A stretch of 64,000 bases of DNA from Mikania micrantha (Eukaryota; Streptophyta; Magnoliopsida; Asterales; Asteraceae), in assembly GCA_009363875.1 (NCBI GenBank), contig CM018695.1:63173433-63237432 (forward strand). The letters run 5' to 3'. Shown piece by piece: positions 1 through 10,873 of this stretch. How positions within the stretch are numbered: position 1 is the first letter of the stretch; every line of letters starts with the position of its first letter. The notes below the pieces were generated by a model. It worked only from the letters and a program-made list of their open reading frames with translations, searched no databases and was not told where the DNA came from. A program made the translations under genes and the position numbers.

Positions 1-33
1 GTGAGTTTTTTTTTGTTTTTACCAAGAGACTCA

Positions 34-836
34 GGGGCTGTTTGTTTTTTGAAAAAACGTCTGCGAAGGTCTGCGAAACCTCTTATGTCTGCACCTCGCA
101 GACCAAGGAAAGATGTAGGGTGTTTGTTTTCTCGCAGACATTTCATTAAAAAACGTCTGCGAGACCTCTTTTCCTTGCAGACATGGTTTAACCTCTTTTT
201 AAACCTCTTCTAGGTTTTCAAAACACGCTGCCACCAACAACCGCTTGGTCCGCCACCGGCGCTCCACCAACAGCCGCCTGGTCCACCACCGGTGCTCCAC
301 CAACAGTCGCCTGGTCCACCACTGGCGGTCTGCTCCCCCGTTGCTCCACCACTGGCTGCGTGCTCCATCGCGCTCCACCACCAACGACCACCTCCACCGG
401 CGACCTGCTCCACCTGCGCGCGCTCCTCCACCGGTGACTTGCTCCACGTCGCACCTCCTTCTCACATGGTGGACGATTTGTGGAGGATCTGAACGGCCGC
501 ACCTCCTTCTCGATCGCGCTCCCAACTTTTACGATCGTCTCCTTCTCGAGCTCGTTTCCCAACTTTTCCGGTCGCCTCCTTCTCACATGGTGGAGGATCT
601 GTGGTGGTGGAGGTTCTGATCGGAGGAGTGTGGTGGTGGAGCCGTGGGGGATTTGATCGGAGCAAGTTTGGGGTGAAGGATTGGGCAGATGTGGTTGAAG
701 AGGTTAGAAGGGGAAAAAAATCAAACAATCTTTTTAAACATACAAAAGAGGTTTAGTCCACCTCTTCTACAAAAGATGTTTGCAGACGTGGTCTGCAGAC
801 TGCAGATGTTTTACCTCTTAAAAAACAAACACCACC
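34..836. mobile_element. Non-autonomous TIR element, about 0.8 kb
   Basis: Starts GGGGCTGTTTGTTTTTT and ends with the near-complement AAAAACAAACACCACC. The trinucleotide TCA flanks both ends (31-33 and 837-839), which fits a 3-bp target duplication of the PIF/Harbinger type. GTCTGC/GCAGAC words are packed inside both ends (about 59-182 and 781-807), as expected of subterminal transposase-binding repeats. No transposase frame is visible. The several overlapping frames at 199-730 come from a GC-rich repeat. A hAT origin with a lost 8-bp TSD is the alternative. Confidence 0.6.
229..339. repeat. 33-bp minisatellite inside the TIR element
   Basis: Three tandem 33-bp units (241-273, 274-306, 307-339) of the form CCGCCTGGTCCACCACCGG plus GCTCCACCAACAG, with a decayed continuation to about 450. 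A second looser repeat built on CTCCTTCTC and ACATGGTGGA follows at about 450-610. Because 33 is a multiple of 3, all frames stay open, which explains the proline-rich or tryptophan-rich reading frames here. I do not consider them genes. Confidence 0.7.
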
Positions 837-1498
837 TCAAAATCCTCTTCTGTGAATTGGTTTTTTCGAGAGTCCTCAAAAAGAGAAAAATCAATTCTCT
901 TTAAAAGAACAAAAAACTGCCATACACGGCAGTTATCCATTTATTTAACTTATTTTTATTATAAACATATAAATAAATTACAAAACTCCAATTATATTAA
1001 TATAACAAACATATATAATATTAATGTAAAACGAGCCCGCACTCCCGCGTCACCTAACTCGATTAATCATTAATATTATTATCTCGATCACCAAGTTAAT
1101 CCAATAACACTGAAATAGTTGATAACACTAAAATTACCAACATTCCTTCCCCATTTTAGTGATATCCATGATTAACTTAAATATCTCTCACACAACACAA
1201 ACTTATGCATAAATGAAAATGTCCTATGGATTGAATTTTCATCTTAGTAAATTACACATTTCAAATGCTCGAATATCGGGGTGTCTCTATGGATTGAACC
1301 CTTGCTATCCATGTTGAACACTTGAAGGTAAAATACACATAAGTTTACAAAAAATAACCATGCTTGCTCATAAAACTGTAACCTTAAAAAAGAAAAACAT
1401 AAGACCAACAAATAATTTTTTTTAATAATTCTTATTTATTTAAATAATACTATTGTTTATTTGTAATCATTTAATAAAACTAAAAAAATAAATAAAAG
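837..1498. other. AT-rich DNA, nothing recognised
   Basis: AT-rich sequence with short frames only. I see no repeat, no TIR pair and no coding signal. Confidence 0.5.
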
Positions 1499-1772
1499 AG
1501 TAAACTTCTCTTTTACTCCCTGTGGTTTGACAAAAGTAACCATTTTCATCCAAATTTTGAAATTTTGCAATTTTCCTCCATTAGTTTCAGAAAATTAACC
1601 ATTTTCATCCAAAGTCCATTTAAACTTTGGATGAAAATGGTTACTTTTGTCAAACCACAAGGACTAAAATAATTAATTTTCTGAAACTAATAGAGGAAAA
1701 TTGCAAAATTTCAAAATTTGGATGAAAATGGTTACTTTTGTCAAACCACAGGGAGCAAAAGAGAAGTTTACT
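1499..1772. mobile_element. Fold-back MITE, about 274 bp
   Basis: The two ends, AGTAAACTTCTCTTTTACTC and its near-complement finishing at 1772, continue into long inverted arms. The CCCTGTGGTTTGACAAAAG block of the left arm recurs inverted at the right. The phrase TTTGGATGAAAATGGTTAC occurs twice on the plus strand (about 1625 and 1717) and inverted twice on the left, so the element is almost entirely palindromic. No coding capacity. A transcript would fold into a long hairpin. Confidence 0.75.
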
Positions 1773-2150
1773 TAAATAAAAACGACTTAAAGCTCTTCTC
1801 ATATAAAGTTAGCAATTAAAAAATTATAATATTATTGTCATTTATAATCATTCAATAGTAGTAAGATAATAATAACCACCTAAAACTCGCATCAAACAAT
1901 TCTACCCAATTAAAAAAATTGAACCATACCAATTACTCTGCCGATATGAGTACTAAATCATAACGACGATAACAATATCATAAATATTAAAATATTCTCT
2001 CCGGTTAGTTGGGTATTGGGAAGCCCTAGGTTTACCACGCAAGTAGGTTACTCGGTCATCAAAAAATATATTAAAATATAAAATTAGAAATATAGGCCTA
2101 ACAAATAAACAAAAAATTATTAATGAGAATTATGTTTTGTCTTACTTACT
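1773..2150. other. AT-rich DNA, nothing recognised
   Basis: AT-rich flank of the Gypsy LTR that starts at 2151. No supported feature. Confidence 0.5.
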
Positions 2151-2240
2151 GTATACCGTTCGTGAGTTCGTGTAAGTGACCGTGCTAGTGTTTGTGTTAG
2201 TGCCCGTGTTCGTGTCCGACAACCCTTGGTTGTTCATGTT

Positions 2241-2360
2241 TGCCCGTGTCGGTCCACAATGACCGTGTTTGCTCGTGTTGGTCCATATTGACCGTGTTTG
2301 ACCATGTTTGACCGGGTTTGACCGTGTTTGACCGTGTTTGACCAAAGTTGACCGTGTCAA
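2241..2360 (-). repeat. Short tandem array GACCGTGTTT in LTR A
   Basis: About ten imperfect 10-11-bp units of GACCGTGTTT on the plus strand (AAACACGGTC in element sense). The sister array lies at 10130-10240. Its edge coincides with the deletion junction in the sister LTR. Confidence 0.75.
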
Positions 2361-3722
2361 GTCAACGACCCGTTGGTGAACCGTGTGACGGTTTGTGACT
2401 CGTGTAGCAATCGTGTAAGTGTTTGTCGTGTGCAAAACGCGTAGATCGCGTTTATGGACAACTTACTATTTATAGTAAGTTTCCATTTATAGAAAGTTCA
2501 CAAAGCATATTGTTCTTAGAGTCCTAGCATGTTCAATAGTCCTACGTGATCATGTTAACACATAGCACATTATCATACAAGATCACATAAGTCGTTTATA
2601 ACATGTTTGCACATAAAAGTTTCCTAAAATGGAAAGTTTCCATTTTTAGCATACGTGACGTCGGAAACCATCTAACTTAGCATCTAATCCACATATTATA
2701 ACATAATAAGTCTTTTAGCATGCTCAATTAGTACAACACGTTGACAAGTCGGTTTTTGTGAAAATAAAGTTACTAAAAATAGTAATTTTGTGGTTTTTGC
2801 ATAAAACGACCATCTAAGCATTTCTAATCCGTTGTTCATGTCACGAATCATCCTAATATATCATCTATCAAGATTCAATCATGTCAACATAACCGATTTC
2901 ATCATCTATTAATATTTCGACTAGAAAAGTTTCTAAATATAGTAATAATGACAAGTATGGCTACAAACATCATCAAAACCACTTTCTAACAAATCAAATC
3001 CTCATATTATCATCCTAACAACAATTCTACATACATGCATGTTCATCATATATCCCAAATCATGTATTTGTAACTAAAAAGTTACTAAAAATAGAAAGTT
3101 TGCCTACAAATCACATTTTAACCTTCATAATCACAATCTAATCTTGCAAGGACACTTATACATTATCAAGAATCATCTCAACATCAACAAAACTATCTAA
3201 AATACCTTAGATCATACATGCATGTGGTTAAATCACTTATTTGTGACCAAATCATGAAATACCCATAAACACATCATCATGGATCGTCATGAAACTCCAT
3301 TTAAACATCATAGACCATCATTAAACACATCTAAATCAACAAACCCAGAAGATAATCTCGTGCATGTGCATTCTAAGTGCTTGCATGTGGGATTTAGCAC
3401 ATGCATGTGTGTGTAGAAGTGAGAAATGGACTCTTTAGCTATGAAAGATGTAAGGACTACCTTCTAAGCCTCTTGAACCCCTGAGATGATGATGAGAGCA
3501 GTCTCTAGAGCTCCTGGACAGCAGGTTCGAGCAGTAAAGCGATGGTGATGGTGGTGGTGTGGACTCCAACTCCTCTTCTCAAGTTCTTCAAGCTTCAAGG
3601 TGGCTTCAATGGCTTCCAATGGATCAAATGGCAGGTTGCAGGTGTTCTAGGAGGTGAATAGGTCGGATGGTTGAGTGTGAGCCGAGTGAAATGAGTGTGT
3701 AGGTGTGATGATGGGTTTTGGA

Positions 3723-3880
3723 AGTTTAAAAAGGTGATTTTGCGAATCTGGCGCCCCAGGCGTAACGCCTGGCGTGGTGGCACCACTTTGTGCGTTACGC
3801 GCGGATTGGGACGGACGAGGCGCTCAATTTCCACCCGCGCGCATCGCCTGTCGCGGGCATCTCGGGTCAGGCGTACCGCA
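3723..3880 (-). promoter_or_regulatory. Promoter-like block of LTR A
   Basis: In element sense (minus) a GC-rich stretch with the 17-bp palindrome CCAGGCGTAACGCCTGG (3756-3772) and further GCGTAACGC/GCGTACCGC words lies about 30 bp upstream of an AT-rich TTTTTAAAC box (about 3724-3732). The arrangement matches a TATA promoter with upstream sites. The TATA assignment is an inference. Confidence 0.4.
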
Positions 3881-4260
3881 TGGCCTGAATTTCAAGCCCA
3901 ATAAGCTTGTTTTGTTGTTTTGGCCCATTCTTGCCCGTTTCTCGACTGTAAAACATCATTCGAGCGTCGTTTGGACTCTATTGGTCAATTATTAGCCATA
4001 ACTGACTTGTGACAGTGTTTCGTGAAGTTTCGAGTGTTGTGCTACACAATGTGTTAGACGTTCACCAACGTTCGTGTGTTTTGACACGTGTGTGCTGTTT
4101 GTCGATAATTCCACGAATTATCTAGTCATGTGCTGGTGTTCGTACTGTCGTGCCACGTGTCACACTAAATCAATCTAATTCTAGTGCCACGTGTACATAA
4201 TGCATTAAAATAAACATTTAAATAAATAAGTTGCTGACCTGGAAATTACGGGGTGTCACA

Positions 4261-4297
4261 TCCTCCCCATGTTAGAAAGAATTTCGTCCCGAAATTC
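4261..4297 (-). promoter_or_regulatory. Polypurine tract and conserved palindrome, element A
   Basis: Minus strand: the inverted repeat GAATTTCGGGACGAAATTC (4279-4297) overlaps the pol stop region. A short spacer and the polypurine tract GGGGAGGA (4261-4268) follow, directly before the LTR. The purine tract primes plus-strand DNA synthesis. The palindrome recurs in elements B, C and F. Confidence 0.75.
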
Positions 4298-7200
4298 AAC
4301 TTGTGTTGCCAGTGTTTGTCTGTTCCGCGAACAGGTGTGGGTACTTTTGTTTCATCTGGTCTTCACGCTCCCACGTGAATTCTGGTCCTCGTCGCGAATT
4401 CCATCGCACTTTTACTATTGGAATCTTGCTGAGTTTGAGCTTCTTGGTTTCCCGGTCCATAATCTCCACCGGTTCCTCAACGAAGTTCAATTGTTCGTCG
4501 ATTTGTATTTCCTCGAGAGGAATAACAAGTGTCTCATCAGATAGGCACTTCTTGAGGTTCGAGATGTGGAATACGTTATGTACGCTGCTCAGTTCAACTG
4601 GCAGGTTCAGCTCGTAGGCTACAGGGCCTATTCGTTTTGTAATCTCGAACGGTCCAATGTAACGAGGGTTCAACTTTCCTCTTTTGCCAAACCGAATGAC
4701 TCCCTTCCAGGGCGAGACCTTGAGTAGCACTCTGTCCCCCACTTGGAATTCCAACGGTTTGCGTCGTTTGTCAGCATAGCTTTTCTGTCTGTCATGAGCT
4801 GCTGCCATTCGCTTGCGTATTTGCACGATCTTCTCAGTCGTCTCGTGCACAAGCTCTGGACCGGTCAGTTGGCTGTCTCCAACTTCCGCCCAGCAGATGG
4901 GTGATCGACACTTACGTCCGTAAAGTGCCTCGAATGGTGCAGCTTGGATGCTAGTGTGGTAGCTATTGTTATACGAGAACTCAACTAACGGTAGGTGAGT
5001 CTCCCAGCTACTACCAAAGTCAATGACACATGCCAGGAGCATGTCCTCCAGTGTCTGTATGGTTCGCTCACTCTGTCCGTCTGTCTGTGGGTGGTAAGCG
5101 GTACTCATATCCAATCTCGTGCCCAAAGCCTTATGCAAAGACTTCCAGAAATGGGACGTAAAGCGACTATCGCGATCAGAGATTATCGAGATTGGCACTC
5201 CGTGTCGAGTGACCACTTCCTTTATATAGATACGAGTGAGCTTGTCCAACTTGTCAGTCTCCTTGAGGGGTAGGAAATGAGCAGATTTCGTCAGTCGGTC
5301 TACGATAACCCAGATGGTATCGCAACCACTTGCCGTCTTAGGCAGTTTAGTTATGAAGTCCATGGAAATTTGCTCCCATTTCCACATTGGTAGTTCCTGT
5401 TGTTGAAGTAACCCTGATGGCTTCTGGTACTCAACCTTGACTTTTGAGCACGTTAGACACTTACTCACGTAAGTTGCTATTTCGGCTTTCATGTTCGGCC
5501 ACCAGTAAGTCGTCTTCAGATCATGATACATTTTGTCAGAGCCCGGATGTATGGAATACCGGCTCTTGTGTGCTTCGTCCATCACTACTTCTCTCAATCC
5601 CCCGTAGCGTGGGATCCAAATCCGATCCATCAGATAGTAAGCTCCATCATCTTTTACCTTCACTTGTTTATCCATACCACGCATGGCTTCAAGAGTAAGG
5701 TTTTCAGCTTTCAGAGCTTCCTGTTGTGCTATCCGAATTTGATTCGGCAGTTCAGAATGGATCGTGAGTTGTAGTGCGCGCACGCGTTTTGTCGTTTCTT
5801 TTCGGCTCAGTGCGTCGGCCACTACGTTTGCTTTGCCTGGATGGTACTTGATAGCGCAATCATAATCGCCGATGAGTTCGACCCATCTTCGCTGTCTCAT
5901 GTTCAGTTCCTTCTGATCGAAGATGTGTTGTAGGCTCTTATGGTCGGTAAAGATAGTGCATTTTGTGCCATACAAGTAGTGTCACCAGATCTTCAAAGCG
6001 AACACCACTGCTCCCAACTCGAGGTCATGAGTCGTGTAGTTTTTCTCATGCACCTTTAGTTGCCGTGAAGCGTAAGCTATTACCTTCTCGCGTTGCATGA
6101 GTACGCAACCGAGTCCTTGTTTGGAGGCGTTACAATACACCACGAAGTCATCGCATCCTTCCGGTAAAGATAGGATGGGTGCAGTGCATAGTTTCTGCTT
6201 CAACAAGTTAAATGCAGCTTCCTGTTTGTCTCCCCAATCGAATTTCTTATCTTTATGTGTCAAAGATGTCAGTGATTGGGCAATCTTTGAGAATCCTTCA
6301 ATGAATCTCCTGTAGTACCCGGCCAGTCCAAGGAATTGCCGCACCTCAGTTGGAGTCTTGGGCGCTTCCCAGTTTTTGATGGCTTCGATTTTGGCTGGGT
6401 CTACGTGTATTCCCCGTTCATTAACCACGTGTCCAAGGAATTGGACTTCGCGAATCCAAAAGTCGCACTTTGAAAATTTCGCGTACAGTTGCTCTTTCTT
6501 CAATAACTCTAAGACTAGCCTCAGATGTTCAGCATGTTCCTCCTGATTCTTTGAATAAATCAGGATGTCGTCAATGAACACTATTACGAATTTATCGAGG
6601 TAGGGTTTGCACACTCTATTCATGAGATCCATGAATACAGCTGGTGCGTTGGTCAGTCCAAAGGGCATAACCAAAAATTCGTAGTGTCCGTATCGGGTTC
6701 TAAATGCAGTCTTAGGAATATCATTCTCCTGTATCCTCAATTGATGGTAACCCGATCTTAAATCGATCTTCGAATAGTAGCTTGACCCTTGCAACTGATC
6801 AAACAGATCGTCTATTCGCGGTAAGGGGTATCGATTCTTGATCGTCACCTTGTTCAGCTCTCTGTAGTCGATGCACATACGGAATGATCCGTCTTTCTTT
6901 TTTTACGAACAAGACCGGTGCTCCCCAAGGTGAGAAGCTCGGTCTGATGAATCCCTTGTCTAACAGCTCCTGCAACTGGTTAGATAGTTCCTGCATCTCC
7001 GTCGGTGCTAGTCGGTATGGAGCTTTGGCGATCGGTGCTGCTCCTGGTGCGAGGTCTATCTGAAACTCGACTTGTCGTTTCGGAGGCAGTCCAGGTAGAT
7101 CCTCGGGAAATACTTCAGGAAAATCGCGGACTACGGCGATGTCTTCAATCTTCTTCTCCTTCTTTGGTTGCTCTGCGATGAGGGCTAGTATTGCAGTGTA

Positions 7201-7425
7201 TCCCTTTTGTAGGTACTTGTTTGCCTTCATGCATGACATGATGTTCAGAGGTACTCCCCGTCTTTCCCCCTGAATTGAGATCTGTTCTCCGTTCTGCAAC
7301 GTCACTCGTACGATCTTCTCGTTGCATACAATCTCGGCTTGGTTAGCGGATAACCAATCCATTCCAACAACCACATCAAAGCTTCCGAGAGTCACCGGCA
7401 TTAAATCGAGGCGAATTATGTTTAA
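4296..7425 (-). pseudogene. Gypsy (Tekay/Del-type) pol, element A, 5'-truncated
   Basis: Reads, from 7425 down, the end of the protease (VVGMDWLS, after the DTG site), reverse transcriptase (MPFGLTNAPAVF; FIDDILIYS), RNase H, a zinc-binding HHCC integrase region (HPGSDKMYHDL, CLTC), integrase core (DRDSRFTSHFW, then SERTIQTLED), and a C-terminal chromodomain-like tail (GPEFTWEREDQMKQKYPHLF). That tail and order mark a chromovirus. Gag and the protease active site are absent: homology stops near 7425, at a junction with element B. Defects: a frameshift near 6897, a TGA at 5982-5984 where B has CGA, and the first RNase H catalytic Asp changed to Asn (VVYCNAS against VVYCDAS in B). Confidence 0.9.
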
Positions 7426-7450
7426 TTAGCGGATATTGTCCACTACCATT

Positions 7451-9823
7451 ATGCCCTTTGGACTGACCAACGCACCAGCTGTATTCATGGATCTCATGAA
7501 TAGAGTGTGTAAACCCTACCTCGATAAATTCGTAATAGTGTTCATTGACGACATCCTGATTTATTCAAAGAATCAGGAGGAACATGCTGAACATCTGAGG
7601 CTAGTCTTAGAGTTATTGAAGAAAGAGCAACTGTACGCGAAATTTTCAAAGTGCGACTTTTGGATTCGCGAAGTCCAATTCCTTGGACACGTGGTTAATG
7701 AACGGGGAATACACGTAGACCCAGCCAAAATCGAAGCCATCAAAAACTGGGAAGCGCCCAAGACTCCAACTGAGGTGCGGCAATTCCTTGGACTGGCCGG
7801 GTACTACAGGAGATTCATTGAAGGATTCTCAAAGATTGCCCAATCACTGACATCTTTGACACATAAAGATAAGAAATTCGATTGGGGAGACAAACAGGAA
7901 GCTGCATTTAACTTGTTGAAGCAGAAACTATGCACTGCACCCATCCTATCTTTACCGGAAGGATGCGATGACTTCGTGGTGTATTGTGACGCCTCCAAAC
8001 AAGGACTCGGTTGCGTACTCATGCAACGCGAGAAGGTAATAGCTTACGCTTCACGGCAACTAAAGGTGCATGAGAAAAACTACACGACTCATGACCTCGA
8101 GTTGGGAGCAGTGGTGTTCGCTTTGAAGATCTGGCGACACTACTTGTATGGCACAAAATGCACTATCTTTACCGATCATAAGAGCCTACAACACATCTTC
8201 GATCAGAAGGAACTGAACATGAGACAGCGAAGATGGGTCGAACTCATCGGCGATTATGATTGCGCTATCAAGTACCATCCTGGCAAAGCAAACGTAGTGG
8301 CCGACGCACTGAGCCGAAAAGAAATGACAAAACGCGTGCGCGCACTACAACTCACGATCCATTCTGAACTGCCGAATCAAATTCGGATAGCACAACTGGA
8401 AGCTCTGAAAGCTGAAAACCTTACTCTCGAAGCCATGCGTGGTATGGATAAACAAGTGAAGGTAAAAGATGATGGAGCTTACTATCTGATGGTTCGGATT
8501 TGGATCCCACGCTACGGGGGATTGAGAGAAGTAGTGATGGACGAAGCACACAAGAGCCGGTATTCCATACATCCGGGCTCTGACAAAATGTATCATGATC
8601 TGAAGACGACTTACTGGTGGCCGAACATGAAAGCCGAAATAGCAACTTACGTGAGTAAGTGTCTAACGTGCTCAAAAGTCAAGGTTGAGTACCAGAAGCC
8701 ATCAGGGTTACTTCAACAACCGGAACTACCAATGTGGAAATTGGAGCAAATTTCCATGGACTTCATAACTAAACTGCCTAAGACGGCAAGTGGTTGCGAT
8801 ACCATCTGGGTTATCGTAGACCGACTGACGAAATCTGCTCATTTCCTACCCATCAAGGAGACTGACAAGTTGGACAAGCTCACTCGTATCTATATAAAGG
8901 AAGTGGTCACTCGACACGGAGTGCCAATCTCGATAATCTCTGATCGCGATAGTCGCTTTACGTCCCATTTCTGGAAGTCTTTGCATAAGGCTTTGGGCAC
9001 GAGATTGGATATGAGTACCGCTTACCACCGACAGACAGACGGACAGAGTGAGCGAACCATACATACACTAGAGGACATGCTCCGGGCATGTGTCATTGAC
9101 TTTGGTAGTAGCTGGGAGACTCACCTACCGTTAGTTGAGTTCTCGTATAACAATAGCTACCACACTAGCATCCAAGCTGCACCATTCGAGGCACTTTACG
9201 GACGTAAGTGTCGATCACCCATCTGCTGGGCGGAAGTTGGAGACAGCCAACTGACCGGTCCAGAGCTTGTGCACGAGACGACTGAGAAGATCGTGCAAAT
9301 ACGCAAGCGAATGGCAGCAGCTCGTGACAGACAGAAAAGCTATGCTGACAAACGACGCAAACCGTTGGAATTCCAAGTGGGGGACAGAGTGCTACTCAAG
9401 GTCTCGCCCTGGAAGGGAGTCATTCGGTTTGGCAAAAGAGGAAAGTTGAACCCTCGTTACATTGGACCGTTCGAGATTACAAAACGAATAGGCCCAGTAG
9501 CCTACGAGCTGAACCTGCCAGTTGAACTGAGCAGCGTACATAACGTATTCCACATCTCGAACCTCAAGAAGTGCCTATCTGATGAGACACTTGTTATTCC
9601 TCTCGAGGAAATACAAATCGACGAACAATTGAACTTCGTTGAGGAACCGGTGGAGTTTATCGACCGGGAAACCAAGAAGCTCAAACTCAGCAAGATTCCA
9701 ATAGTAAAAGTGCGATGGAATTCGCGACGAGGACCAGAATTCACGTGGGAGCGTGAAGACCAGATGAAACAAAAGTACCCACACCTGTTCGCGGAACAGA
9801 CAAACACTGGCAACACAAGTTGA
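7451..9823 (+). pseudogene. Gypsy (Tekay/Del-type) pol 3' half, element B
   Basis: One uninterrupted frame of about 790 codons, from the RT MPFGLTNAPAVF motif (7451) through FIDDILIYS, RNase H with its Asp intact (VVYCDASKQGLG), the HHCC integrase finger, the integrase core (DRDSRFTSHFW; SERTIHTLED) and the chromodomain tail ending PHLF. The whole 5' half (gag, protease, RT fingers) is missing, so it cannot act alone despite the open frame. The ATG at 7436 lies in non-homologous junction sequence, so I do not treat it as a true start. Changes against A include YHRQTDGQ for YHPQTDGQ in the integrase core and KLEQ for KWEQ. Confidence 0.88.
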
Positions 9824-9858
9824 ATTTCGGGACGAAATTCTTTCTAACATGGGGAGGA
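9823..9858 (+). promoter_or_regulatory. Polypurine tract and conserved palindrome, element B
   Basis: GAATTTCGGGACGAAATTC straddles the pol end (about 9823-9841). A spacer and GGGGAGGA (9851-9858) follow, directly before the LTR TGTGACACCCCG. Confidence 0.8.
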
Positions 9859-10129
9859 TGTGACACCCCGTAATTTCCAGGTCAGCAACTTATTTATTTA
9901 AATGTTTATTTTAATGCATTATGTACACGTGGCACTAGAATTAGATTGATTTAGTGTGACATGTGGCACGACAGTACGAACACCAGCACATGACTAGATA
10001 ATTCGTGGAATTATCGACAAACAGCACACACGTGTCAAAACACACGGTCAAACCTGGTCAAACACTTACACGATTGCTACACGAGTCACAAACCGTCACA
10101 CGGTTCACCAACGGGTCGTTGACTTGACA

Positions 10130-10240
10130 CGGTCAACTTTGGTCAAACACGGTCAAACACGGTCAAACCTGGTCAAACATGGTCAAACACGGTCAATATG
10201 GACCAACACGAGCAAACACGGTCATTGTGGACCGACACGG
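10130..10240 (+). repeat. AAACACGGTC tandem array in LTR B
   Basis: About ten imperfect copies of GGTCAAACAC/CGGTCAAACA, the inverted counterpart of 2241-2360. Confidence 0.75.
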
Positions 10241-10400
10241 GCAAACATGAACAACCAAGGGTTGTCGGACACGAACACGGGCACTAACACAAACACTAGC
10301 ACGGTCACTTACACGAACTCACGAACGGTATACGATATAGGTTGCCGGTGACCGACGAGCTTATCAGGAGCTTACGCATACTCTCGTTCACATCACTAAG

Positions 10401-10873
10401 GTGAGTTTACGGCCCCTCTTTACTCTTTTTCAAACGCTTTTAAATAGGGGGAGAATACTAGTTGCATCGAGTCAAACATCTATTATTGTACAAACATTTT
10501 GTGTATGCTGGTTTATTTGACAAACATTAAGTGTTGAACTCGTAACAAGCCCTCACAAAGTCTTACCGTTAATGTGCAAACAACGTGGTAGATTTGGATG
10601 GATCCATTAGGGGAATGACTAACCCCACGGGGCACTATGTTGACTGGATGTCATAACCCGTGCAAATTCTGACCTAACTTGCTATGCATACGAGGCATAG
10701 CGGAGGCAAGGACAAACAAGTCTAGTTCGGTAGTGACGCACTGACACTTTGGGCCAAGGGCTCGGTACTAACATTTGATAAACATCATGACACACTTTTA
10801 TTACTATATGTATATCAAAACCTGTGAACTCACCAACCATTGTGTTGACACTTTTTCAAACTTGTATTCTCAG
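10401..10873 (+). other. Intron-like cassette in LTR B
   Basis: Donor context CACTAAG|GTGAGTTTACGG at 10401; acceptor CTTGTATTCTCAG ending 10873. The hairpin-forming CCAACCATTGTGTTGAC (10832-10848) lies 25 bases before the acceptor. The same three signals recur in element C and in LTRs D and E. Splicing is predicted, not shown. Confidence 0.4.

Larger units (their letters stand above)
2151..4260 (-). mobile_element. Gypsy LTR 'A' (3' LTR, truncated)
   Basis: On the minus strand it begins TGTGACACCCCG at 4260, next to the polypurine tract GGGGAGGA, and runs down to 2151. There homology with the sister LTR at 9859-11212 stops abruptly after GGTATAC, so about 0.85 kb of the LTR's 3' part (R/U5 side) is missing. 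Compared with the sister, it keeps about 1.65 kb (roughly 2425-4073) that the sister lost, so the intact LTR would have been about 3 kb. It holds the TTTGACCGTG array and a promoter-like block. Confidence 0.8.
4260..9859. repeat. Giant inverted repeat of two Gypsy copies
   Basis: The interval 4260-6670 (minus) and 7449-9859 (plus) are inverted copies of the same pol 3' half, almost identical by eye at the protein level. The 778-bp spacer is the extra upstream RT/protease part of arm A. The symmetry continues into the LTRs outside (to 2151 and about 10336). Read-through transcription would give a hairpin RNA with a stem of more than 2.4 kb. Confidence 0.9.

Noticed and set aside
199..728. Overlapping open frames on both strands rich in Pro, Trp or Gly
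   Set aside because: They arise from a 33-bp minisatellite in which all frames stay open; no conserved motif.
2142..2435. Thr/Asn-rich frame in LTR A
   Set aside because: Product of the GACCGTGTTT tandem array.
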